Source of the DNA: Patiria miniata
Lineage: Eukaryota > Echinodermata > Asteroidea > Valvatida > Asterinidae
DNA: 64,000 nucleotides
Assembly: GCF_015706575.1 (NCBI RefSeq)
Contig: NW_024037051.1
Location: 186,001-250,000, forward strand
Direction: 5' to 3'
Shown: positions 54,820-64,000 of the stretch, one piece after another
Layout of the letters: each line of letters starts with the position of its first letter
How positions within the stretch are numbered: the stretch's first letter is position 1
Translations under genes and position numbers: made by a program
Notes under the pieces: model-generated
Databases searched by the model: none
What the model was told of the DNA's origin: nothing
What the model saw: only the letters and a program-made list of their open reading frames with translations

Positions 54820-57589
54820 GTTTTTATGGGAGTAGGAACATGAACCAAGGTTTCTGTATTGCTCGTGTCCGTAAATTCCATAACTTGTAATTGAGATTGA
54901 AATTCATTTAGTTCAAGTTTAAAATATAATGAAACTTTTTCCATTTTTAATTTGTATTTTTGTGGTATTAAGGATGCAACCAAAGTTGTTCTGAATTACA
55001 GTGACCGTGACATGACAAAAAACAAATCATGAAGACAATTTCCTGTCATGTTCGGTTTGTTTTTAGGTAGTGCAAACTTTTTTTCAAGTTTGTAAATTTC
55101 GTAGTAAACTTTCATCAACTCCTTATGTTTATAATCGACAAAGTGAAGTATTGAGTTTTGAAAACAGGGTTGCTTTGGGGTTTTTAATAATTAAAAAAAA
55201 ACACCGCCAAAGTTGCTACTAGAGCTGTGAAGTTGAACCTCAGGTTTGAAAAACTGAGGTCACGATGTGAATTTACGAGAAGCTCTTAAAAGCTCGATGA
55301 TATCCATCTGTTATAAGATGAGTTGATTTTCGAAACCAAGAGTGTTGCCTTTATATTGATTCAGCGAGCTTGGTTAGCACAATTTTATCCACTAAAAAAG
55401 TTTTGTGCTGGTGATCAGCATTATGTGCTTACAGTGCCTGCAAGAAATCTACTGTCTAAGCACATTATCCTAAGAAGTCTAAACGGGCTCATGTCTGACA
55501 ACGGCAGATGGTGATTACAAGTCTGAGATCAGACAGCGCATCTTTGGCCTTATGACCTGCAACGAAGAGGTCAAATTTATTTAAATACCCATTTGCATAT
55601 GAAAAGTGCACCGTGTTCCTATTGACATGATGCTGGTTATTAGCTGGCCAATCAGATTAAAGGTGCATCGGCACGGCGACCAATAGGATTTGAGAATTGT
55701 TATGACATTGCCTGTCCTAATAGACATGTTTGACAAGGTCAAGTTGCCAGTCTAATTCCTTAGTTATCAATCTGCGCAGGAAGAGTTCCTTGCTAACCTG
55801 TCAAATAAACATAAATTTCTGGGATTTTCAAGGATTCTTTGCCTACCGTAGGCAGAACTAAATGTGATCCAGATGATTTTCAGAAGGGCTGAAAATCTAG
55901 CTCTTGCAATGATGTCAAAATCACAAAGGAGTATCTGTCTTATTTTGACATTGAACGAACCCAGGCGCAGGATTTTTTTTTTTTTCACAAACCTCGATGC
56001 CAGACATGTCCAGGCCATCATCTGCTGGTAGCACACCCTGATATTTCCGGCCTCGCTCGCTGCGAGCGGGTCACTGACAGATTTGTCCGGCCTCACTTGG
56101 CGTGTTTATCTGTCATGCAAAACCTTTGCGTATATATACACGTCATCCGACATGAACTGGTTAAAGGCAACAAGCGCTGTAGGCACACTTTTGGCATAAT
56201 GAATGAAAAACTCATTACAGCTCATACAGGACTAACTCTTTTTTTAATTTTTTTTTTATTTATTTTAATTTTTTTTTAATATGAGTTAGTTTCCATCAAA
56301 AAAGGTATTCAATGAGAAAGTCTATAAAAAATATCCACATAGTTACAGGATCTCTTTTTTTTTTCTTATCATAATTATTATGCCAATGTATTCAGATGCT
56401 TGATGTTTTCCAATCGAAACCACCTTATTCCGTAACCTGTAAATAGTAATCTGTAAATATTTGAAAACTTGATAGTGCCATGTATGGTTTTTTTTTTTTT
56501 TTTTTTTTTTTATCTTTAAATGACAAATTAATATTTATGGAACTTTACTTGAAATTGGACAAGAGCAGCATTATTTGTTAAGTTTGTTTGTTTGTTTGTT
56601 TGTTTGTTTGTTTATTCGTGTACTGTACATGTTAGTGCATTTGCTTTTACATGGTAATGTTTAGCCCTGGTCCGGACCTGACCAAATTTCATAGCACTGC
56701 TTAACAGTTAACAGAAAAGTTGTGCTTACTATAGCGGAAAATCATGCTGCTGCTTAAGCGCTATTTCATGGTATGGATGTGCTAACGGTTGTGCGCGCAT
56801 GCAGATTTCTGTTACATCACTGATTTGAGAGCCTTTTTCCTCTGTGGTTAAGCGTGCTTTTGCTGCGCTTACTGCTTACAGTCTCTATGAAATAGACGGA
56901 GGCTCACTAAGCACAATATCGGCTGTTAAGCAGCGTTGTAAAATTAGGCCCTGGGCTGAATTTTACCAGTGTAGAGCCCTGGACAAGTGTACTAGTGAAG
57001 GCTTGAGGGTTCCCCGAAAATTCTTGAGTTTCGACCCGCATCCGACCTGGAGATTTCGGTTAATTGGGAAGGGCCTGTTAAGATGGATTTATAATTTTCT
57101 TTTTGTAATTAATTTCATTAAACAGTTAAAAGCAAAATTCTTGTAATAGGTGCATTGGCACATGTATTCCAAAGTCGCCAAAAACTTGATCGGACTTTCA
57201 GCTTATTAAACAGTTAATGAAGAGTTACAAAACTTCTTTTTTTGGTTTCGAGGGATTGTAACAGGATGTATATTAAAGTACATCATTACTAATTTGACTG
57301 ATTGGACATGTTACGACAGGCAAAACTCTTGCCTTTGGGTGATACTAACTTCCCTGTTTATTAGACCATGAGTTTAACAACTGTTTTATAGTGGATATTA
57401 TATTTTATTGAAAATTAAGGCCAGTGGGTAATTTCACTGGTATCAACAGCACCCACAGTGCGGTGAAATTCAGCCGGTACATGCTAATTTTTAGAGTGCC
57501 CTTATTGGACAGTTTATTTGTAATAAATGACTACAGGGAAGGTCAGAGGAGCATGCTGGGATTGTTTTAACATTGGATGTTGCTCTTCA
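54820..57589. repeat. Downstream noncoding stretch with T-runs and a (GTTT)n microsatellite (56576-56612)
   Basis: A (GTTT)8-9 tract lies at 56576-56612. Long T-runs lie at 55972-55985, 56241-56280 and 56488-56510. No exon, RNA gene or bounded mobile element was recognised. It may be partly 3' UTR. Confidence 0.6.
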
Positions 57590-57730
57590 CATGTTATAAG
57601 CACTGTGTATCCATGCTTTCTGAGAGATTGTCAGCAAAACTTCTCAAGCTTGCATTGGTGGGACTCCAACCCATGACCTCCTGCTTGCTAGTGCTGTGGT
57701 CCTAGCCACTCAGCTACCAAGCTTTCCATG
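57590..57730 (-). mobile_element. tRNA-related SINE, minus strand, copy 2
   Basis: Read on the minus strand: TGGTAGCTGAGTGGCTAGG (A box, 57701-57719 reversed), then CAGGAGGTCATGGGTTGGAG with the B-box region and TCCCACC. A- and B-box spacing is tRNA-like. The body extends leftwards and shares words with 38755-38875. The acceptor stem is not intact, so it is a SINE and not a tRNA gene. Confidence 0.7.
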
Positions 57731-58822
57731 GTCAACTGGCCAGTTCGAATCCAGTTTAGCCGAAGGTTCCACAATCAACAACTTTGGATGGAATTTCAAT
57801 ACCGAGTTTTGCCGCTCATCTATGTTAAAGGTAAAACAAGCTCTCAACAAAAATCACTGAGCTCACAGTGCTTGTAGCATTTCGTTGAAGAAAGTTTAAT
57901 GTGATAAAATGTGCAAGGGGAGTGGAAAACGGAAAAGAACACCGATTATTTTAATACATAAACAACTCTTGCATTAAAATGTACAGATGTTATGTAGGCC
58001 TACAGTTGTATAGAAGAACCGAATCATCTATTTTGCATTTTCAGATCTGCATATAATTTAGATATTTGCAAAAACTACTACTAAAAAAACTCATTCTACT
58101 TATTACTCCAAAGACAATCGTTGTGTACAGCTTGATTTTAATTTGTGTGTGTGTGCTTGCTAAGTGTAACCATGTGTCAAACAGGGTCAATATTATTTAG
58201 GAAAACAAGGAGTGTTTTTTTGTTTTTTTTTCTTTCTTTAAAAAAAAATCAACTCATGTACTGGAATTGTTTATTGAAGCATTTCCTTTTTTGAAGAAGA
58301 AGAATTATAGAACACTCAAAATTTTGATACAAGATTTACATGTATATATGAGAAGCTGGCAAGTTGTTGTTTTGCAAGAGGTTTTTTTATTTCCGTGCCA
58401 GAAAATTGTGTTTGTGGTTTTGCGGCAGCCAAGAAAAATGGATTTGTTTGTATAATATGTAATTAAAATGCAATAATGCCTTGCATAGATGTAATAGTTG
58501 TATCCGCCAATATGGATGAGTAAATAAAATTTACTGAGCTTTTGAGACGTGAACAGATATTCTGACTTTGGGTCAGATTGTGTTGTGAAGTAATCATGTG
58601 TTGTAGAGGAAGCAACGGAATGTCTGGACTGAAATTTGAGGACCCGTTTGCCAAAATCAAAGGAATGCTGGTTAAGAATGCTGAGATTTATTTTCAAGTA
58701 AAGAACTTGACAAAATCTCAGTTCTTAAAGCGCCCCCCCCCCCAAAAAAAACCCCACCCCACCCCTACACCCCTATGAGTTTCATTGAACTTCCCTCACA
58801 GTCACTGCCCAATTGTCAATTG
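57731..58822. other. Noncoding stretch, no feature seen
   Basis: AT-rich sequence, with a C-run then A-run at 58731-58750. Overlapping frames at 58267-58697 are on both strands of AT-rich DNA and have no family resemblance. Confidence 0.5.
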
Positions 58823-59104
58823 ATCACAACATGTTTTGGACACTGACCAAGTTCCTTGCCGCAATCAATTTCAGTGCTGTGTTATGTAAGCTGTGTAAAA
58901 TCCTTCATGTTGTGAAGGATTGGAAGCATTTGCCTGGCTATGGCGAGACTTCAGTTTAATGCTTGAGGGCAAATGATTCCAATCGCCAACCACATCAACC
59001 CTTTTTCACAATTTTGCAGGATTTTACACAGCTTACGTAACACTGCACTGAAATCGATTAATTAAGGTAAGGAACTTGAACAGTGTCCAAAATGTTGTTT
59101 TGAT
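58823..59104. mobile_element. Foldback MITE of ~280 bp
   Basis: The outer arms ATCACAACATGTTTTGGACA (58823) and TGTCCAAAATGTTGTTTTGAT (right end) are complementary. The arms continue inwards: AGTGCTGTGTTATGTAAGCT pairs with AGCTTACGTAACACTGCACT, and AAATCCTTC/GGATTTT lie further in. About 90 bp per arm pair with mismatches. It is noncoding. Confidence 0.78.
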
Positions 59105-59881
59105 AAATTTACTTTTTTGTAGTGAGGCGTAATGGAAATTAGATGAAACTCGTAGGGGTTAAGGCCAAGGATAAGGAGTATCTGCACAATAAAAAAAATC
59201 AAAATTGACTTCGTGGTTTTCTAGTTATTTCACAAGCAGCCAGACAGAAACTTTTTGGGGGACATACTGTAGAACAAAACGCGATGCTGTTGAAGGTTAG
59301 CTACTGAAAATATTATCGGGATTCTCCAAACAATGTTCCTTGTTTTGTCACACAATCAACCTAGGAAAAACTGATATTCGGGTTGACCCATTTTTGTGAA
59401 AAAAAAATATGAAAAGAAAGAAACGGCTCATTTAGCAAGACTCATGAATAACGACAGGAAGTAGCTATAGGTAGTTAATAATACTCATAACTGTTCCGAG
59501 TCAATACGCAAATTACATATTTAGCCATTGTTCAAATATTGGCCACAGTCCAATGGCACTTCGGAGCCGGGTTAATAACCTAGTAGACGCCAGTCCAAGT
59601 TGCACAGTGTGACTACCAAGTTCCACGCCTGAATGGCGACTTTGTTGTCTGGCCTGAGAACCAAACTTCTCCTTTTGTAAAGCTGTCAGATTTTTATGAT
59701 AGATATGGCGCAGTTGTGTCTGCTTTGCTGACTTTTTTGGTCCGATTCTGTTGGGTAATATCAATATGACTCTGTGATACTCTTAATTTTTGAAGTACAT
59801 TTCCAGTATCTGTTGACTGCTTATTTGGTGTATGCGCATTCATTGAGGGCAGTATTGTAGTGACCAAGTTATTCAATCGGT
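59105..59881. other. Noncoding stretch, no feature seen
   Basis: Unique-looking sequence. No gene, RNA or bounded repeat was recognised. Confidence 0.5.
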
Positions 59882-60009
59882 TACACCTCTATGTTCCGAC
59901 ACCCCAATGTTCCGACTGCACATATTCCTATTCCTAACCCTAACCCTAACCGGGAGTAACACAATCTAGGTTGTCGGAACATAGGGGTGTCGGAACATAC
60001 AGCAGTCAC
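59882..60009. repeat. ATGTTCCGACACCCC foldback repeat, short copy with telomere-like core
   Basis: The left side has CTATGTTCCGACACCCCAAT and the right side GTGTCGGAACATA, ending CAGCAGTCACC like 23821-24248. The loop holds CCTAACCCTAACCCTAACC (three telomere-type CCCTAA units) at about 59934-59952. Confidence 0.78.
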
Positions 60010-62887
60010 CATTCAATCTTGCCCAAGTCTGTTGATGTGTCTTTTATAACTGCTGAGAAATGGTTTATAGCAGGAATTTCATACTCCAAGAATACCACAG
60101 GGATCGGTAATCCACTGCAAACATAAGACAGCCATTATTGAATTTAGGCCTACTCAAAGATTCGTAACAGACTGTTTTCCCCCCTCTGAATTTTTTTTAC
60201 TCTTTTTGGTGTCGCAAAGCAGGCAGGATGACACACTTCCAATAAACCGAAGTACCTCCTTAACTTAGCAATTATAGTTATAATGCTGATGACACGAGGT
60301 CTTTATTGTAATTACGGCAACTTGAGTTTGAGTGTTTGACCCAGATCTTAGTAATGCACAACTTGCAAATTGCCATTTCTAAAGCCATAAAGTTGCAAGA
60401 AGGTAGTATAACTGAAGTTTCCAACGAACGAACCCATTTGGGTTTTTTTTTAGTAACGTGGCAAAGAAGGCAGTCATTGCGTACACAACCCCCAAAACTC
60501 AACAAAAGCAATAAAAATTATATATTTACACCCCTCCCCTTGCTTTTCACATTATATTTGGAGCGGAAAATGTTTGGACCCACTTTCGGGAACAAAACAA
60601 AAAACAAAAAAAGGAGGAAAGTAGTTTGAGAGGGAACAAAGTGACATGGCTGCAAAACAAAAAAAAATTATCAGTTTTTTTATGGGGAACATTAATTTTG
60701 AAGATAAGCGGTTTCATATTTAAACATCTGATTCAGAAGTAAAATATGTGAGATTATTCTGGATATTTCATGAAGTTGGTGAAGAAAACAAACAAACACG
60801 CAGGACAGAGACAGAATCTGTAAGAAACACAGAAGTCAATAATTACTTTTCATATTAAGTTTTTATTTAATATGGTGTGCATTGCAATTTAAAGATATTT
60901 ATTTTCCTTTCTTTTTATATAAAAAAAGAACAGACGGACATTTGATCAAGTATTTTATCGGCATGGATATAATATAAAACATTTTAAGGGGCAAAAGTAA
61001 TTTTGAAGGAGAAAAAATAGAAAGCCATTCAAGACCTCAGTTGCATCCCAAATTGATGTTTGGCTATGACTATGGCTTTTTTCAATGTAGCATGTCAATG
61101 TAAAAACCAAAGCCTAGCCTTAGCCTTTTGGGGCAAAGCTATCCATTGGTATAATAAAGTATGCTGCAGCCTTCCTCCTAAGCTGGCATTTTACAACAAG
61201 ATGAATAAACCCCAAAACATCGGAAACTAAAATGTAATAACATCATGCAAAGCTTGCTACGCCATACATGATACCTGTGCCTCAATAGGAACATCCTTAT
61301 GAAAGACGCAGGGGGGAACATGGCCAGTTTACATCGAGGAATGTGGATTCATGAACAATAAATGTGCCTAAATACTTGTATCATCTCTTCCTATTTCATT
61401 CAGTAATCTTGTTTGAACCTGGGCCAGATTGTTTTCAAAGGGATACAAATTTACTCTACAATTCTAGGGCAGACTACTATCTCTTCTAAAATAGCATGGC
61501 GCAATAATTTGTTAATAACATTCTGCCTATCATTTTCATGTTTGTATCAGCATTCAATAAATGTATACAAACACCTAAATATTTATTAGTAAAGAAATAT
61601 AAACACATTTTCTTTGTACTTATTCGTTAAATACAACTGGGCACGTAGATTAAGATCTCTGTACATAAGCATAAGCCAGGTATGAGCTATATTTCAAACT
61701 AAATGACCAAAAAAAATGGAATGAAACACAGACTAGTGACTACTGCAAATAAGACATTCGCAAATAAATTCTCTTAATCCAGGTAATATAAAATGGTCCA
61801 GTGTCACATGAAAATCCGACTCCTATGAAAATCGGATTCCTTTTCCTTATTATTGGTATAAATAATCCCTCGCATGTGACAGGTCACTCTGCCATACATG
61901 TATATGATCATAAAAATAGCATATTATCGTACTTACGCATGCGCAATACTACCAATGAGTCCATATTTCATGGAGTCGGATATTCACGCTACACGGGCAT
62001 CTGTAGAGTCCTAATAGGATAAATACTCTCCATGTTTCATTATGACATGCATCCAAAAATTAAACCTCCAAAAATTCCCCCTTTCACCTGTTCATCAGCG
62101 CAATAAAATAACGATCCAAAACAAACCAAATAAACTAAGTACACATTGTAAGATTCTTGTCTGTACATACATGTAATAATTCAACTAGCAGTCATGTATT
62201 TGGAAAAAAACTGCTATTTAAAATTGGAAGCATTATCAAGTTAATCATTCAAACTTAGCAAACCGACAAGACAAAAGGCTTCATAAAGCTACAGACCAAT
62301 CAGAAAGGCTGTACTTGCGTAGCTGTCCTAACCTGCAAAAGACAGGCACTGTGAGTGGATATTTCTGTTCCTCAGTATGGAAAGAAAGGTCAACATTCAT
62401 TCTTTGCAAGACCAACCACAAGAGGGCAGCATTGCATGTTTGCAGGGCAGCTGCATAGACATCTTTAAAAAAAAACTAGACCAGCAACTTATACTTCTAC
62501 GTTGTTTGTTTCTATTAGCACAATAAGGCTCATTCTGCTTGTAAATAATGCACGCGCGTCGTACGACTGTCTCCTTGCTATTTATTCTTCAGATATTCCT
62601 TTCGCGTGCATGTGCCTTCGATGAGACGCAGTACTTTGCTCACGGAAGTTGTAAGCAAATAGCCGGTTTAGGTCTATAAGATGTCTATGGGTACTGGTAG
62701 CTGAATGGTAGACATTTTGTGACCTTTCACGCAACCCTACAAGTGCACTCAAGTAATGCATGTCACGTTGTTATAAGGGTAGAAATGCTACCAGATTGGG
62801 CACATGCATTGTTTTGTGAAAATGACAACTTACAAGCCAACTGGGTTTAACATGCCAAAAAATGCCTAACAGGGATATTATATTTCT
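60010..62887. other. Noncoding stretch; possible untranslated DNA of a neighbour
   Basis: AT-rich, repeat-poor sequence without recognisable coding. TTTATT words (AATAAA on the minus strand) at about 60863 and elsewhere would allow it to be the 3' UTR of a minus-strand gene beyond the window, but nothing proves this. 61801-62020 has small inverted words (AATCCGACTCC/GGAGTCGGAT) that might mark another decayed MITE. Confidence 0.35.
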
Positions 62888-63045
62888 AGGCCCGTTCATG
62901 CTTCATGCGAATGCGATGCGAATTTGACGTCATGAAGCATTCGCTGACGGAGTTGAAATGTGTTCAACTTTTGCGAAATCGCAGCGCGAACAATCGCCCT
63001 GCCGTCAGAAATTCGCATTCGCGACCGCGTTTGCTGAACCGGCCT
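62888..63045. mobile_element. MITE, family 3, copy 5
   Basis: The element runs from AGGCCCGTTCATGCTTCATG to TGCTGAACCGGCCT. It contains GCGAATGCGATGCGAATT, TGACGTCATGAAGC and ATTCGCATTCGCGACCGC as inverted arms. It is about 158 bp and noncoding. Confidence 0.78.
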
Positions 63046-64000
63046 TATCTTGGCTATTTGATACAGCATGCATAGCCTTCACAAGATTTCTTCATAAACT
63101 ACAATAAGAAAATTACAATATCAAACTATTCAATTTCACCGATTTTCTCTTAAACCATCTAACTCAGACCAATTCAATTGTATTCAATTCCAATACATTT
63201 TCTTTTGCTCATCTCATCTATTATAATTACTGTGATAAAATCTTACAATATCAAAATAAAATCAATTTTTTTCTTTAGGAAAAAAGTCCTTAGAAAAAAA
63301 GTTGGCCTTCTAATATACATGTACCGATACAAGAGTGCACATAACAAAAAAAAAACCTTTCCTCTCCTCTTCAAGTTTTAAGCTCAGCAATTCCACACCT
63401 TGTTTTCATATCATTGTTCATTGAGAAGGACCCAATTAAATAGCAAAATGCCCGAGTCCAGCTCAAAAGGTATACACTTAAAGCCACAAAGACAGGGGTC
63501 CTAGGACTAGAGAAAAACAGATTGTCAGTTGAGAGCAAATTGTACAAAATAAAAATAATGTGAAGCTGACGCTTTGGAAATAATTTGACCCCATCTTTTT
63601 TGAAAGATCAGATGTTTCGATATTGGGAACCTTGACAGACAAAACACGACTGCGTAGTAACTTGTCTTCAAGTCTTCCGTTATGGTATAAAATTGGCCAG
63701 AAACCACTCTTTCTTTTAGACAAAGCAATGGACTGTGTAAAGACTGCCGATATGCACAACTTGCACACTTTTTCACAAATTGTTGATGGCCACATGATGT
63801 AGTCCTATCATCACTATTCCTTCACATTTCCTTACAGTAATTGTACCAAAAGGAACCACACTGCTGCTCAAAAGAGATTCTGCACATGATGTTACCCCAA
63901 ACCCTCACTAGTTAACATTACCGCCATGCAAGATTCATATCTTATTTAGGAACTACATAATGGATTCTCACTGGCTGGGGAAGTTTTCCTAACATGCGAC
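63046..64000. other. Noncoding stretch to window end
   Basis: AT-rich. The minus-strand frame at 63478-63795 resembles no family I know and is not supported. No repeat was recognised. Confidence 0.45.

Noticed and set aside
63478-63795. 105-codon minus-strand frame as the end of a neighbouring gene
   Set aside because: There is no recognisable domain and a second overlapping frame on the same strand is equally open.
1-64000. Retrovirus, LTR element, Polinton or CRISPR array
   Set aside because: No reverse transcriptase, integrase, capsid-like or polymerase frame, no long direct terminal repeats and no spacer-repeat array were seen.

Overview
The window comes from an animal nuclear genome. 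It has split genes with GT-AG introns, tRNA-headed SINEs, many short inverted-repeat DNA elements, AT-rich introns and depleted CpG outside exons and repeats. The one recognisable gene and the repeat style suggest a marine invertebrate deuterostome, most likely an echinoderm. That assignment is inference; no sequence here fixes the species.

The only protein gene I can support is a CRIM1 (cysteine-rich motor neuron 1) homologue on the + strand. Fourteen exons run from 35088 to the stop codon at 54169 and encode about 909 residues. In order they give two paralogous cysteine-rich modules, a half-size VWC domain, a full VWC domain, five antistasin-type repeats, four more VWC domains, a short stalk, one transmembrane helix and a 95-residue cytoplasmic tail. 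All internal introns are phase 1 except one in phase 2. The signal peptide and IGFBP-like domain of CRIM1 are not visible and presumably lie upstream of base 1, so positions 1-35087 are read as the end of a long early intron.

Layout: 1-35087 is intron with no recognisable exon. It holds SINEs, several families of short inverted-repeat elements, minisatellites and a 1.7-kb nonautonomous DNA element with internal tandem units. From 35088 to 54169 lie the exons, with introns holding a 2-kb palindrome (36206-38240), more MITEs, a 1.2-kb inverted-repeat element, and a G-rich GGGTT-type repeat directly against one 5' splice site. From 54170 to about 54.8 kb is the probable 3' UTR, which contains a MITE. 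From there to 64000 is intergenic or untranslated DNA with a few repeats and no supported gene.

In the vertebrate family, CRIM1 is a type I membrane protein whose VWC domains bind BMP/TGF-beta ligands and limit their processing and delivery. The domain order seen here supports a similar role. The cytoplasmic tail has its own features: a fourfold RDS repeat, a YTNV motif and a PVPV end. I found no retrovirus, LTR element, Polinton or other virus-like copy.
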